Positions 32,462 through 41,960 of a DNA stretch of 64,000 bases are shown here, piece by piece (position 1 is the first letter of the stretch; each line of letters opens with the position of its first letter). The notes under the pieces are model-generated. The model was not told the DNA's origin, did not search any database, and saw nothing but the letters and a program-made list of their open reading frames with translations. Made by a program: the position numbers and the translations under genes. Source of the DNA: Sphingobium scionense (GTDB taxonomy: Bacteria; Pseudomonadota; Alphaproteobacteria; Sphingomonadales; Sphingomonadaceae); assembly GCF_014197035.1 (NCBI RefSeq), contig NZ_JACIEU010000012.1:115061-179060 (forward strand). The letters run 5' to 3'.

Positions 32462-32899
32462 ATGAACATGGACGAGTTGGGCACGCAGCATGAGGAGATC
32501 GCCCTGATCGCCGCGCAACTGCGCCAAGCGATCGCCGATTCCGACCAGCCCCAGGCGGTGAGCGCGCTGCGCTGGCAACTGGCGCGCAAGCTGATGGCCC
32601 ATCTCGCGCTGGAGGATCGCATCCTCTACCCCGCGCTCCAGCGCCAGGGCGACGATCGCGTCCGCGCCACCGCCGCGCGCATCCAGGCCGAAATCGGCGC
32701 CCTGGCCGAGAGTTTCGCCCGCTACATGGCGGCCTGGACCGACGAGCGGATCACCCGCGACTGGCGCGGCTTCTGCGCCGACAGCGGCCGGATATTGGAT
32801 ACCCTCGGCCGGAGGATCGATCGGGAAGAACGCATCCTCTATCCGCTGGCGCGCTCCGTCGACGACCAAACGACAAGCAAGATAGCCCGCGCCGGCTGA
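32462..32899 (+). CDS. Hemerythrin HHE-domain protein
   Basis: The 145-residue helical protein has the hemerythrin-like iron ligands: His9 with the following Glu (TQHEEIALIAAQL), His47 and Glu51 (AHLALEDRILYPAL), and a C-terminal repeat of the motif (DREERILYPLA). The spacing fits a four-helix HHE bundle with a partial ligand set. Such proteins bind oxygen or nitric oxide or repair iron centres. The position beside sodB suggests oxidative or nitrosative stress, but it has its own start region behind the sodB terminator. It ends seven bases before the convergent chemoreceptor gene. Confidence 0.85.
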   Translation: MNMDELGTQHEEIALIAAQLRQAIADSDQPQAVSALRWQLARKLMAHLALEDRILYPALQRQGDDRVRATAARIQAEIGALAESFARYMAAWTDERITRDWRGFCADSGRILDTLGRRIDREERILYPLARSVDDQTTSKIARAG

Positions 32900-32906
32900 A
32901 CGGCGA

Positions 32907-34436
32907 TCAGGCCGCTTCCAGCTGCGCCACGAACAAATCGGTCGCGCGCTGCAACTCCTGCGCCGTGCGCGACAGGCCGGCCGCCGCGATCGACACCCGA
33001 TCCGACAGATTCTCGGTATTGCGCGCGACATCGGCGACGGTCGCCATGCGCTGCGCCATATGATCGGCATCGCGGGCGGTATCGCGCGCCGATTGGCCGA
33101 TCGCCGCCGTCGCATCGCGCTGGTCCGCCACCGCGCGCTGGATCGCCTGCGCCGCCTGCGCCAGTTCCTCGACACTGCCCGCCACGTCCGACAAGGCTTC
33201 CTGCGCCACGCCGGCACCCTGCCGCGCAGACCAGGCCAGCGACTGGATTTCCCCCGTCGCACTCGCCGTCTGGCTGGCCAGCTGTTTCACCTCGCCGGCC
33301 ACCACGGCAAAGCCGCGCCCGACCTCGCCCGCCCGTGCCGCCTCGATCGTGGCATTGAGCGCCAGCAAATTGGTGCGCGATGCGATCTCGGTGATCGAAT
33401 CGGCAAAGCTGGTGATCGAGGCGGTGCGCCCTTCCATCGCCTGCATCGCTTCATGCCCCGCCACCGACACACGCTGCGCCGCCCCGCCCAGGCTCGCCTG
33501 CTGGCTGGCCGCTGCTGCGATCGCGCTGATCGATTCCGACAATTGCTCGATCCGCTGCGCCAGCATCGCCGCGCTGGCCGAGGATTGCCCCGCCGCCGTC
33601 ATCGTCTCGCCCGTGCCCATGCTCGCCCGGCGCGCCAGATCATGCAGCAGCCCGGCAGATTCCTTGAGTTCGCCCGTCGCCGCGCTGACAGCGCTCACCA
33701 CGCCTGCCACCGACTGGCGGAACGCGCCGACCAGCGCCAGCGTCTCGCTGCGCCGGTCCTGCGCCATCCGTGTCTTTTCGGCATCCCGGTCGACCCGCAA
33801 CTGCGCCTCGCGCGCGTCGGACTGGCGCTGGGCATCCATCGCCGATTCCGCCGCATTGCGCCCCGCCTGCGCCTCCCGCGCCAGCCGCGCTGTATCCGCC
33901 ACATGCGCGTCCTGCGCCAGCAGCAGCGCATGCAATTTGATGCTGAGATAGCCCAGGATCGTGCCCTGCAATATCACGGCAAAGCCATGGACGATGACCC
34001 GGCCAAGCTCCGCCTGGCCCGAAAATACCCAATTGGGCGCGACATAGGTCAGCACCAGATGATGCAGCGCGATCAGCACCGACGCCAGCAGGATCGGCCG
34101 CCAGTCGTAGAGTACCGCCAGCGAGGCGAGCGCCACGAAGAAATACATGTGCGCGTCCATCTGCCAGACATGGCCGCTCAGCAGGAACAGGGTGATCGCC
34201 GGCTGCACCGCCGCCAGCGTCCCCATCGCCAGCCGCACCTCCAGGTCGTTGCGACGCCGCATCACCATCCAGGTCGGCAAGATGTTGGCCAGCGCCGACA
34301 GCAGCAGCGCGGGCGCCGCCCGCTCATTGCCGATCATCATGCCGCCAATACCAATGACCACGGTCCAGATCAGGCTGCACAGCAGCAGGATGCGCAGGCC
34401 ATGCAAGCGCAGGCTGTCGAGGCTTTTGAGTGCCAT
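32907..34436 (-). CDS. Methyl-accepting chemotaxis protein with multi-span membrane sensor
   Basis: The 509-residue receptor has five or six membrane segments in its first 190 residues ([54 protein letters not shown]) and no large periplasmic loop. A coiled-coil linker follows, then a signalling domain with the hairpin tip [40 protein letters not shown]. It probably senses within or near the membrane (redox, energy or small hydrophobic ligands). No CheR-docking pentapeptide is seen at the end (FVAQLEAA). Its ATG shares a base with the preceding stop codon (TGATG), so the two genes are coupled. Confidence 0.92.
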   Translation of the reverse strand: MALKSLDSLRLHGLRILLLCSLIWTVVIGIGGMMIGNERAAPALLLSALANILPTWMVMRRRNDLEVRLAMGTLAAVQPAITLFLLSGHVWQMDAHMYFFVALASLAVLYDWRPILLASVLIALHHLVLTYVAPNWVFSGQAELGRVIVHGFAVILQGTILGYLSIKLHALLLAQDAHVADTARLAREAQAGRNAAESAMDAQRQSDAREAQLRVDRDAEKTRMAQDRRSETLALVGAFRQSVAGVVSAVSAATGELKESAGLLHDLARRASMGTGETMTAAGQSSASAAMLAQRIEQLSESISAIAAAASQQASLGGAAQRVSVAGHEAMQAMEGRTASITSFADSITEIASRTNLLALNATIEAARAGEVGRGFAVVAGEVKQLASQTASATGEIQSLAWSARQGAGVAQEALSDVAGSVEELAQAAQAIQRAVADQRDATAAIGQSARDTARDADHMAQRMATVADVARNTENLSDRVSIAAAGLSRTAQELQRATDLFVAQLEAA

Positions 34437-34756
34437 CAGGCGATCCCCTCTACTGGTTCGCCACAGGCCGCGGCAAAGGCCCGCAGCGGCAATATGCCGC
34501 CCCGCAACAAGGGTAGCAGCGCGTCGCGCTGCCCCTCCACCACCATCGATCCGGGCAGGCGTCCGCTCGCCACCAGCCGGGCGCCATGAGCCACCGCATC
34601 GGGCACCAGATGCGCGCGTGCGCCGGCCGTCATCGGGATCAACAGGATACGCCCCTGTGCCGGCGGATTGCCGTAGAGCAGGGCGAGGCCAAGGAGGATG
34701 ATTGCAAGCTGAGCCAGCAACACCACTCCGCGCGAGGAAGGAAGCCATATCCGCAT
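34436..34756 (-). CDS. Small membrane protein coupled to the chemoreceptor gene
   Basis: The 106-residue product has one N-terminal membrane segment ([19 protein letters not shown]) and a soluble part ([41 protein letters not shown]). Its stop overlaps the chemoreceptor start, so the genes are very likely co-translated and may work together, for example as a periplasmic accessory to a receptor that lacks its own sensor domain. I do not recognise the family. ATG 34756 is chosen to place the membrane segment near the N-terminus; the frame is open to 34798. Confidence 0.7.
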   Translation of the reverse strand: MRIWLPSSRGVVLLAQLAIILLGLALLYGNPPAQGRILLIPMTAGARAHLVPDAVAHGARLVASGRLPGSMVVEGQRDALLPLLRGGILPLRAFAAACGEPVEGIA

Positions 34757-34827
34757 GGCGCCCGACCTAGGCAATGTTGGTAAGGATAGGCTTAACACTC
34801 ACCCAGAATTTACGCATTTTGCGTAAG

Positions 34828-35154
34828 TCAGTCCGGATCGCGGGCATCCGCCGATGCTGTCAGGTCCAGCGCCACCGCCAGTTCATCCAGATCCGTCCCC
34901 GGCCGCACCAGCATCCAGTCGCGGCTCGCGGCGCCATTGACCACTGTGATCGCGCCCCTGGGACAGATACCCAGGCAATTCACCTCGATGATGCCGGCCG
35001 CCGCCTTGCGCCCCTTCTTCAGCGACAAATGCCGCCGTAGCGCCTTGGCCAGCCGCTCCTCGCCATCCTTGCCGAAGCCGCCGTCCAGCTTCTTCGAGCA
35101 TTTGCGGCAGACCAGCACGGCATTATGCCAGTTGGACCGGACATGATCCTTCAA
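34828..35154 (-). CDS. Thioredoxin-like 2Fe-2S ferredoxin domain protein
   Basis: The 108-residue product has the cysteine pattern of thioredoxin-fold 2Fe-2S ferredoxins: VCRKCSKK near residue 16 and VNCLGICPRGAITVV near residue 60. These act as electron carriers or as domains for cobalamin or nitrogen metabolism; the partner is unknown here. The ATG overlaps the end of the J-domain gene by four bases, so both are probably one transcript. Confidence 0.87.
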   Translation of the reverse strand: MKDHVRSNWHNAVLVCRKCSKKLDGGFGKDGEERLAKALRRHLSLKKGRKAAAGIIEVNCLGICPRGAITVVNGAASRDWMLVRPGTDLDELAVALDLTASADARDPD

Positions 35155-35699
35155 TCGCTGGCGCCCCGCGGCTTCCAGGTGCGCCGTTCCTCAGCCGCGC
35201 GCAGCACCTCATAGGCGGCCTGGATCGTCTGGAACTGCACCGCCGCCTCGGCATCGCCCGGCTTCACGTCGGGATGATATTCCTTGGCCAGGCTCCGCCA
35301 GCTCTTGCGCACCGCCTCGAAATCGGCGTCATCCTCCAGCCCCAGCGCCTGCAGCGCGTGCATCTCGTCGCGCGACCGGCTGCCGTCGCCGGGACCGCCC
35401 CAGCTATGATGGGCGCTCGACTGATAGCCGCCGGCATCGCGCCGCTCGGTGCGCTCCCGCTCGGCCCGCTCTTCCTCGTCCAGCCCCTGAAAATAGTCCC
35501 AGTTGCGGTTATATTCGGCCGCATGCTCGCTGCAGAAATACCAGCGGTCCGGGCTGTTGGGCGATTTGGGCGCGGGGCAGTTACCCGGCTGGTCACAGCC
35601 GAAACGGTCGCAGATGCGCACGCGCTGCGCTTCCCGCGTCGCGCCATAGGCACGCCAGCGAGGAAAACCCCAGTCATTGGATCGGCTCTGTCTTGCCAT
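35151..35699 (-). CDS. Protein with C-terminal J domain
   Basis: The 182-residue protein has a J domain at its C-terminus (ALQALGLEDDADFEAVRKSWRSLAKEYHPDVKPGDAEAAVQFQTIQAAYEVL) with the essential HPD motif, which stimulates DnaK. The N-terminal half carries cysteines and a histidine (CDRFGCDQPGNCPAP, YFCSEHAAEYN) that look like a zinc-binding site. It lacks the Gly/Phe and zinc-finger regions of DnaJ itself, so it is a co-chaperone with its own target. It overlaps the ferredoxin gene by four bases. Confidence 0.9.
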   Translation of the reverse strand: MARQSRSNDWGFPRWRAYGATREAQRVRICDRFGCDQPGNCPAPKSPNSPDRWYFCSEHAAEYNRNWDYFQGLDEEERAERERTERRDAGGYQSSAHHSWGGPGDGSRSRDEMHALQALGLEDDADFEAVRKSWRSLAKEYHPDVKPGDAEAAVQFQTIQAAYEVLRAAEERRTWKPRGASD

Positions 35700-35748
35700 C
35701 GGGCCAAATTAGGGAAGCCGCGCCCGGAAAGCCAGCCCCGCGCCGGGA

Positions 35749-37737
35749 TTAACGGCGGAAAGTCACACCCTGCATGTTGCCGCCGCAGCCAAGGCCACCA
35801 TCGGGGCGATAGCTTTGCTCATATTTCGCGCGCGTCACGATCTTCGTGCCGTTGGTGCCAAAGATCATCGGCGGATAGGTGATGACGGCCCGCTGGTTGC
35901 GGGTCGTGCCGTCCGCCGCAATGTCGAACTGGACCCGCGTCCATCCCTCGACCCCGACGGACACCATGTCCGTGGGATAATCGGCGGAGGACACCGGCGC
36001 ACTGCGCAGGCTGGGCTTGGCATCGACGATCGAACATTGCTGCGCCGACAATCCGGTCGCGGCATAATCGGCCCGTGCCGCTTCCAGATTGCCGCCGGTC
36101 GCCTGCAGGCTCGCCCGCCGCACCAGCGCTGCCACGCGCAGCGGATCATTGGCCGGCAAGGCGCCATCGTCGATCACCGCGTTGAGCAGCGCCTGCGACC
36201 CGGCCTTTTCTCGGGGCCTCAGATCGTCATAGGCCAGGATCGCGAAGGTCGCCCGTGAATCGGCTTCGGCCTGATAATCGGCGGCGCGCAACGCATAGGG
36301 AGAATCGGCCCGGATACGGATATCCACATGCTCGGCGGCATCATGAACCAGGCGGTCGACCAGCAATTGCGCCAGCGGCGGGGCATCCGCCGTCCGCACC
36401 ACCTGGCGCAGCAGCGGGCCATAGCTCTCGACATCCTCGCGCGCGGCCATCGATCCGGCGAGCAGTGGAATCAGCACCGGCACCAGTTCCACCGCCGCAT
36501 CGCCCTTCTGGCTGCGGATCAGCTGCGCCTGCTGCAACAGCAGGGCGCGCTGCCGGGCCATCGGCACATTGTCCAGCACCGGTCCGGGAACGCGCTTGGC
36601 CTCCAGCCAGTCGGCCAGCGCCTTGGTCGGCCCTGCCAGCATCGACGGGCCGCCTTCCGCCGTCGAACAACGCAGTTCCAACCGCGTCACGAACCGGAAC
36701 AGCGCGGGGATCTTCTTCACGTCATCGGGCCTCCACGACCAGTCCCGCACCGCCCGCGCGAACGCCAGCGCCGAAGGGCCGGGACGCGATCCATAGACCG
36801 GACGCGCATAGGAAACGGCGCCGCTATCGCTGATGCCGAATTCGACCACGGCATAATCGTCCGGCTGGATGCCATCCTCGCCACAGCGCGGCAGCGCCAT
36901 ATCCGCGCCCTGGGTAAAGTCCTGCTGCGGCATGCGCCCGGCACCGGTATAGACTAGATAATTGCGCGCCGTGTCGCGATGGCCGGCCAGCATGGCGGCG
37001 ATCGACGCATCCGACCGGGTCACCAGATCATCGAAATCGACCCTGGTGGTCAACCCGCCCTGCTGCTTCACCGCCCGCGCGAACAGCCTTTCGGCCGGAT
37101 CGAACTGGCCCAGATTGAGCAGCACCCGTCCCCGGATCAGGTCGATATGCGCCAGCGACGCCTTGTCGAACATCTTGGGGTCCGCGACCGCGATGGCATT
37201 GGCTGCCTCGGCGGCCTTCAATGCTTCGGCCGGATCGACGAACGTGCCGGCCTGCGCCTGCCCCAGCAGCGCCTGGATGCGCGCCGCCGGCCCCTCCGCT
37301 TCGGCCAGCGCCGCGCCGAAATGGGCCAGCGCACCGACATAGTCGAGGTCGCCCATCGACACGCGGCCCAGCGTATAGGCGGCACGATAGCGGTCGGTCG
37401 ACAGGCTGGCATCATCCCTGGGCAGGGCCGGCGCCGCCTGGTTCAGCAAGTCGCGCGCCTCGGCCCAGCGCGACAGTTCCGCCAGCACCATCGCCTTGCG
37501 CACGCGCACGATTGCCAGGCTGCGCGGATTGCGCACCACCCGTCCCTCCAGCGTGGTCAGGATTTCGAGCGCGCGGGGATAGTCCGCCGCCTCGGTGGCT
37601 TGCGTCGATTGCTCGAACAATTGCTGGATCGTGCCAGTTGCGGGCGCGGGCGCTGCCGGCGCCGCCTGCTGCATCGCATGCCCGATAGCGGGCATGGCGG
37701 CCATCGCCATCAGCAAGGCCAAATATCTGTTACGCAA
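35749..37737 (-). CDS. Large exported TPR protein with TonB-like C-terminal domain
   Basis: The 662-residue protein starts with a signal peptide (MRNRYLALLMAMAAMPAIGHA), continues with helical TPR-type repeats (about 30-230) and ends in a domain resembling the C-terminus of energy-transducer TonB proteins (VSVGVEGWTRVQFDIAADGTTRNQRAVITYPPMIF). A related block occurs earlier (YAVVEFGISDSGAVSYARPVYG). Probably periplasmic; function unknown. No ATG gives a good start, but a TTG at 37737 has ggggga at six bases and a clean signal peptide; ATG 37710 is the alternative. It begins only 60 bases from the 3' end of rnpB on the same strand. Confidence 0.75.
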   Translation of the reverse strand: MRNRYLALLMAMAAMPAIGHAMQQAAPAAPAPATGTIQQLFEQSTQATEAADYPRALEILTTLEGRVVRNPRSLAIVRVRKAMVLAELSRWAEARDLLNQAAPALPRDDASLSTDRYRAAYTLGRVSMGDLDYVGALAHFGAALAEAEGPAARIQALLGQAQAGTFVDPAEALKAAEAANAIAVADPKMFDKASLAHIDLIRGRVLLNLGQFDPAERLFARAVKQQGGLTTRVDFDDLVTRSDASIAAMLAGHRDTARNYLVYTGAGRMPQQDFTQGADMALPRCGEDGIQPDDYAVVEFGISDSGAVSYARPVYGSRPGPSALAFARAVRDWSWRPDDVKKIPALFRFVTRLELRCSTAEGGPSMLAGPTKALADWLEAKRVPGPVLDNVPMARQRALLLQQAQLIRSQKGDAAVELVPVLIPLLAGSMAAREDVESYGPLLRQVVRTADAPPLAQLLVDRLVHDAAEHVDIRIRADSPYALRAADYQAEADSRATFAILAYDDLRPREKAGSQALLNAVIDDGALPANDPLRVAALVRRASLQATGGNLEAARADYAATGLSAQQCSIVDAKPSLRSAPVSSADYPTDMVSVGVEGWTRVQFDIAADGTTRNQRAVITYPPMIFGTNGTKIVTRAKYEQSYRPDGGLGCGGNMQGVTFRR

Positions 37738-37797
37738 ACCGAATCCCCCCAAGACCGCGGACCGATTATTGCGATAACCTCGCAACAGGGGAAATGC

Positions 37798-38178
37798 CAG
37801 AGGGCCTGTAAGCCGGGTTCTGTCCACCCCCAAAGGGGGATAGGCGACCATTCCTCTAGGGGACGGATTGCTCCGTCCCTCAAGCAACCAACCCGGGCGG
37901 TCTCAGTCGAAACAGACCTAGCAGTCAAGCTGCGCGCCGCCCCTATTCGGTCTTGCTCCCGGTGGGGTTTACCGTGCCGTCTTGCGTTGCCGCAGACGCG
38001 GTGCGCTCTTACCGCACCCTTTCAATTTCACTGGGCCGAAGCCTTAGTGACCTGCTTTCTGTTGCACTGTCCCTTGGATCACTCCAGCCGGCCGTTAGCC
38101 GGCACCGTCATTTCGTGGAGCCCGGACTTTCCTCGCCGTGGAAGTTACCCGCCACGCCGCAGCCGCCCGGCCCTCTGG
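37798..38178 (-). ncRNA. rnpB: RNase P RNA (class A)
   Basis: This is the catalytic RNA that trims 5' leaders from tRNA precursors. On the minus strand it starts CAGAGGGCCGGGCGGCTGC and has the universal segment GAGGAAAGTCCGGGCTCCA (about 38115-38134). It ends with CCGGCTTACAGGCCCTCTG at 37798, which pairs with the 5' end to form P1. The length of about 381 bases suits an alphaproteobacterial A-type RNA. The protein-like frames over this region are artefacts. Confidence 0.97.
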
Positions 38179-38207
38179 CACAGGCGCCTATAGGCGCAAA
38201 AATCGGG

Positions 38208-38906
38208 TCAGTCATCCCCTGTCGGCTTGGGCAGCAGCAGGGCGAGCAAAATCGCCCGACATTCGCCGTCGATGACGCCGTCGATCAGTTCGGGGCGGAA
38301 GCGCCGCTGGAAGGCGACGACCGCCGGCTCCGGCTCGGCGATGTCATAGCCGAAGCGTTCGAGCGCCAGCATGAAGCCGCTATCGGTCCAATGCGGGTCC
38401 ATCAGATTCTTGGTCGGTCGGGGCAGCGCCAGCCGCAACCGCGCCAGTTGCGCCCAGGGGAAAAGCTCGCCCGGATCCTGCTTGCGCGCGGGCGCGATGT
38501 CGCTGTGCCCGACAATATTGCCGCGCGTGATCCGGTGCCGCTGGACGATGTCATGGACCAGCGGGATCAGCGATCCCATCTGCGCCTCGGGGAAAGGACG
38601 ATAGCCCCATTCATGGCCAGGGTTGACGATCTCGATGCCGATGCTGGCGCTGTTCACATCGTCGATCCCGCGCCAGTGCGACCGGCCGGCATGCCAGGCG
38701 CGTTTGTCCTCGGCCACCATGCGGATGATCTGGCCATCCTCGGTCACGACATAATGGGCCGACACCTTGGATTCGGCGTTAGCCAGCCAGTTGATGGCGC
38801 TCGCCGCATCCGGCATACCGGTATAATGGAGCACCAGCATGGTGATCGGCAGGCTGCGCTCGTCATAATTGGGCGACGGTGTCTCGATCATGGGGATGTC
38901 GGTCAT
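38208..38906 (-). CDS. N-acetylmuramoyl-L-alanine amidase, AmpD family
   Basis: The 232-residue amidase_2 protein has the zinc motifs MLVLHYTG (His), WHAGRSHWRGIDDVNSASIGIEI and VGHSDIAPARKQDPGELFPW. A small C-terminal peptidoglycan-binding-like helix domain follows (PAVVAFQRRFRPELIDGVIDGECRAILLAL). No signal peptide is present, so like AmpD it probably recycles anhydro-muropeptides in the cytoplasm. The rnpB promoter must lie in or near its 3' end, as only 29 bases separate them. Confidence 0.9.
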   Translation of the reverse strand: MTDIPMIETPSPNYDERSLPITMLVLHYTGMPDAASAINWLANAESKVSAHYVVTEDGQIIRMVAEDKRAWHAGRSHWRGIDDVNSASIGIEIVNPGHEWGYRPFPEAQMGSLIPLVHDIVQRHRITRGNIVGHSDIAPARKQDPGELFPWAQLARLRLALPRPTKNLMDPHWTDSGFMLALERFGYDIAEPEPAVVAFQRRFRPELIDGVIDGECRAILLALLLPKPTGDD

Positions 38907-39042
38907 CGCAAAGGGCCTGTCACCACGAAAAGTCCAGTCTCACGCCCTGTTCCGCCCTGCGTCGCGCCGCGTCATGCAGCCACAGGGGAATCATGGCCGA
39001 GACCGGCGCGGCAATCAAGCGTGGTAAATGATCGGCGGACGA

Positions 39043-39912
39043 TTAGCCCGCGCGCCGGGCCGAATTGCCGGCATCGGCCGATGGCCCCCGCCGCGCATAG
39101 CTGCCGCGAAATTCGGGATGCGGCACGAATTCCTCGCTCTGGCCGATCACCGCCTCGCCCGCGCCCAGAAGTAGCACCGACCGGTCATGGCTGTGCCGGG
39201 CCAGCAGGTCGAACACGCTCTGCCGCCGTTCGGGCGAGAAATAGAGCAGCACATTGCGGCACAGCAGCAGGTCATAGGCGCCGGTCGGCACGCGCGCGGC
39301 AAACAGATTATCCTGGCGGAAATCGATCATCCGCCGCAGCTCCGGGTTCGCGCGCCAATCGTCGCCGGCCGGCTCGAACCATTTGATCAGGTCGCCGATC
39401 GGCAGGCCACGCTGCACGTCCATCTGCGAAAAGACGCCGCTGCGCGCCTGGTCGATCGCCGCGCTGGAAATATCGGTCGCCAATATCTCGATCCGCCAGC
39501 CCGCCCAGCGCGCCGCCTCGTTGCAGAAACGGATCGCCAGCGAATAGGCTTCCTGCCCGGTCGAACAGCCCGCGCTCCAGATCCGCAGCACGCGGTCGCC
39601 CCGCTCATCCTGGATGCGCGGCAATATCTGCCGGTGGATGAGGTCGAAAATCTGCAGGTCGCGAAAGAAGCTGCTTTCGTTGTTCAGCAGCGCGTTCACC
39701 ACATCCTCGTCCAGGCGTGAGTTCCGGCTGCGGAGCAGCTTGCCCGCCAGTTCGTCGATATCCTGCAAGCCATGGTCGCGCAGCACGGGCTTGAGCGCCG
39801 TCTCCATGCGCCAGGCCCGCCCCTCGGACAGAACCTGGCCGGTCCGCGCTTCCAGCAGACCTGTCAAAATCCGGGCAGCGCCCGATCCCATTCTGGAAGG
39901 GGGCAAGGCCAT
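39043..39912 (-). CDS. cheR: Chemotaxis protein methyltransferase CheR
   Basis: CheR methylates glutamates of chemoreceptors with S-adenosylmethionine for adaptation. The 289-residue product has the N-terminal helical domain (ILTGLLEARTGQVLSEGRAWRMETAL), VNALLNNESSFFRD, the SAM-binding loop RIWSAGCSTGQEAYSLAI and LATDISSAAIDQARSGVF, then YDLLLCRNVLLYFSPERR. The ATG at 39912 overlaps the cheB stop (TGATG). It is the last gene of the che operon. Confidence 0.95.
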   Translation of the reverse strand: MALPPSRMGSGAARILTGLLEARTGQVLSEGRAWRMETALKPVLRDHGLQDIDELAGKLLRSRNSRLDEDVVNALLNNESSFFRDLQIFDLIHRQILPRIQDERGDRVLRIWSAGCSTGQEAYSLAIRFCNEAARWAGWRIEILATDISSAAIDQARSGVFSQMDVQRGLPIGDLIKWFEPAGDDWRANPELRRMIDFRQDNLFAARVPTGAYDLLLCRNVLLYFSPERRQSVFDLLARHSHDRSVLLLGAGEAVIGQSEEFVPHPEFRGSYARRGPSADAGNSARRAG

Positions 39913-40997
39913 CAGTCGTTCATCTTTCCGCGTCGTGCGACAAAATCCATGATCGCATGGGGTTCCATCAGGGCACAGGTCAGCCCCGCCCCCGCGACCG
40001 ATCCCGGCATTCCCCACACCACGCTGCTTGCTTCATCCTGGGCGACGATCCAGCCACCCGCCGCCACGATATCCCGTGCGCCCGCCGTGCCGTCGCGGCC
40101 CATGCCGGTCAGCACGATCCCCGCCGCGCCCGCGCCATAGACTTCGGCCATGGCGGCGAACATCGGGTCGACGCCCGGCAGATTGCCCGACGGCGTCCGC
40201 TCCGGGTCCAGCACCACGCTCACCCGGCCATGCAGCCCGCGCCGCAGCAGCAGATTGGCGTCGCCCGGCGCGACATAGACGGTGTCGGGCGCCAGCTGGT
40301 CGCCGGCCTCCGCCACCTTGACCCGCAGGCTGGTCATGCGTGCCAGTTGCTGCGCAAAATAGACGGTGAAGCTGACCGGCAGATGCTGGGTCAGCAGGAT
40401 CGGCACGCCCAGCGGCGCGGTCAGGCCGCCAAACAACTGGCTAAGCGCATGGATGCCGCCGGTCGAGGCACCGATACCCAGACATGCCAGCGGTTCGATG
40501 CCTCGATCGACCGACAATGAAGGGGCCGGACGCTGGGGCATGGGCACCGGCGCATCGCCGCCAAACAACCGGCCGAGCCGATCAATCAATGCCTGAGGAA
40601 ACTGTTCGCCAAAGCTGCCGCTGCCCGGTTTCGAAAGAATGTCGCTCGCGCCCAACGCCAGCGCCTCGATCGCTGCAGAGCTTCCCTCTTCGCAACGCCC
40701 GGACAGGATCGCCACCTTGCCCTGCGGATTGGACCGCAGGATCGCGGGCAATGCCGCAAGGCCGCTCTGCCCCGGCAGCTCGATGTCGAGCAGCACCAGG
40801 TCGACGCTATGCTCGGCCAGATAGCGCAGCGCATTTTCCGCGCTGTTGGTCTTGTGGACCACGCTAAAGGCCGGATCGGCGTTCAGGATGCGCTCGATCA
40901 CCGTGCGCACCACCACCGAATCGTCCACCACCAGCGTGCGCACCGCGGCAGCGGTGTTACGGCTGAGGCTGACCATGGTCGGCACAAAGGCGGTCAT
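39912..40997 (-). CDS. cheB: Chemotaxis response regulator / protein-glutamate methylesterase CheB
   Basis: CheB removes receptor methyl groups when phosphorylated by CheA. The 361-residue protein has a receiver domain with phospho-acceptor Asp71 (LVLLDIELPG), a short linker, and the methylesterase domain with Ser178 (GIGASTGG), His205 (LLTQHLP) and Asp302 (LTGMGRDGTAGA). All catalytic residues are present. It follows cheY by 64 bases and overlaps cheR by one base. Confidence 0.97.
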   Translation of the reverse strand: MTAFVPTMVSLSRNTAAAVRTLVVDDSVVVRTVIERILNADPAFSVVHKTNSAENALRYLAEHSVDLVLLDIELPGQSGLAALPAILRSNPQGKVAILSGRCEEGSSAAIEALALGASDILSKPGSGSFGEQFPQALIDRLGRLFGGDAPVPMPQRPAPSLSVDRGIEPLACLGIGASTGGIHALSQLFGGLTAPLGVPILLTQHLPVSFTVYFAQQLARMTSLRVKVAEAGDQLAPDTVYVAPGDANLLLRRGLHGRVSVVLDPERTPSGNLPGVDPMFAAMAEVYGAGAAGIVLTGMGRDGTAGARDIVAAGGWIVAQDEASSVVWGMPGSVAGAGLTCALMEPHAIMDFVARRGKMND

Positions 40998-41061
40998 TGA
41001 CGGGCTTTCAGAACGAAGGGGCTGGGAAAGACGGCGATATCCTCGAAAGGAGGGACCGGGC

Positions 41062-41427
41062 CTAGATGACCCCGACGATCGCCAGCTTGCTTTCCAGCGT
41101 CTCGCGATCGAACGGCTTCATCACATATTCGTCGGCCCCGGCTTCCACCGCCGCCTTGATATGGCCGATGCCATTTTCCGTGGTGCAGAAGATGATCTTG
41201 GGCCGGGCCTCCATCTTGGTGGCCGACAGCGCCTGCAGAAATTCCATCCCGCTCATCACCGGCATGTTCCAGTCCAGCAGCACCACGTCGGGCAGGCTGG
41301 CCTCGCACTGGGTCAGGGCATCCTGCCCGTCCACCGCTTCGGTCACGGTCAGGTCCAGCGATTCCAATATGTGGCGTGCCACTTTGCGGATGACCTTGGA
41401 ATCATCGACGACCAGGCAGTTCTTCAT
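41062..41427 (-). CDS. cheY: Single-domain chemotaxis response regulator CheY
   Basis: The 121-residue receiver has the acidic pair Asp8-Asp9 (VVDDSKVIR), phospho-acceptor Asp52 (VLLDWNMPVMSG), the switch Thr in FCTTENG and Lys104 (YVMKPFD). By position it is the CheA target that binds the flagellar motor, or a phosphate sink as for some alphaproteobacterial CheY copies. Flagellar genes are not in the window. Confidence 0.95.
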   Translation of the reverse strand: MKNCLVVDDSKVIRKVARHILESLDLTVTEAVDGQDALTQCEASLPDVVLLDWNMPVMSGMEFLQALSATKMEARPKIIFCTTENGIGHIKAAVEAGADEYVMKPFDRETLESKLAIVGVI

Positions 41428-41511
41428 GAAGCGTCCCTTTGATTTTTACGTGCCGGGAGGAGAGGCGTAAACGCCAAAGGCGAGGAAATGGTAAACGACG
41501 CGGCCAAGCGA

Positions 41512-41949
41512 TCAGGCCGCCTGCGCCTGCGCGCCGGCCTCGATGAAACCGGCCAGCGAAACGAGCAGATGGGGGATGCCCTCATGTTCCACGACGCCGC
41601 GCGCAAAGGGCATCCAGGCCGAATCGAGTTGCCCCCGCAGCGGCAGTTCCCCTTCGGGCACGCGGCAGATATCCGACACGCCATCGACCATCAGGCCATA
41701 GCTATGGCCGCTGATATTGGCGATGACGGCCAGGTCGCGCTGGTCGGCCGGCGTGGCATGACCGTGAATCAGCGCGGCGACGTCGATGATGGTCAGCACC
41801 CGGCTGCGCAGCGCGGACAGGCCCGCCACATGCGCGCCCATGCCCGGCACCGGGGATACATCGATCAGTTTGACAACCGCCTCGACCTCACTGGCATCGA
41901 CCGCGATGCGGGCGCCCGCCAGCGTCGCCAACAGATAAAGTTGCTCCAT
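41512..41949 (-). CDS. cheW: Chemotaxis coupling protein CheW
   Basis: CheW links receptors to CheA. The 145-residue product is a single CheW domain (LYLLATLAGARIAVDASEVEAVVKL, AGLSALRSRVLTIIDVAALI, SYGLMVDGVSDICRV). The Arg after LSAL and the VLTIIDV block are typical. It begins 11 bases after cheA. Confidence 0.93.
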   Translation of the reverse strand: MEQLYLLATLAGARIAVDASEVEAVVKLIDVSPVPGMGAHVAGLSALRSRVLTIIDVAALIHGHATPADQRDLAVIANISGHSYGLMVDGVSDICRVPEGELPLRGQLDSAWMPFARGVVEHEGIPHLLVSLAGFIEAGAQAQAA

Positions 41950-41960
41950 CGCTCTTCCTC

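Noticed and set aside
37800..38193. Protein-like frames crossing the RNase P RNA
   Set aside because: The sequence matches conserved RNase P RNA segments at both ends and in the core, so these frames are not genes.
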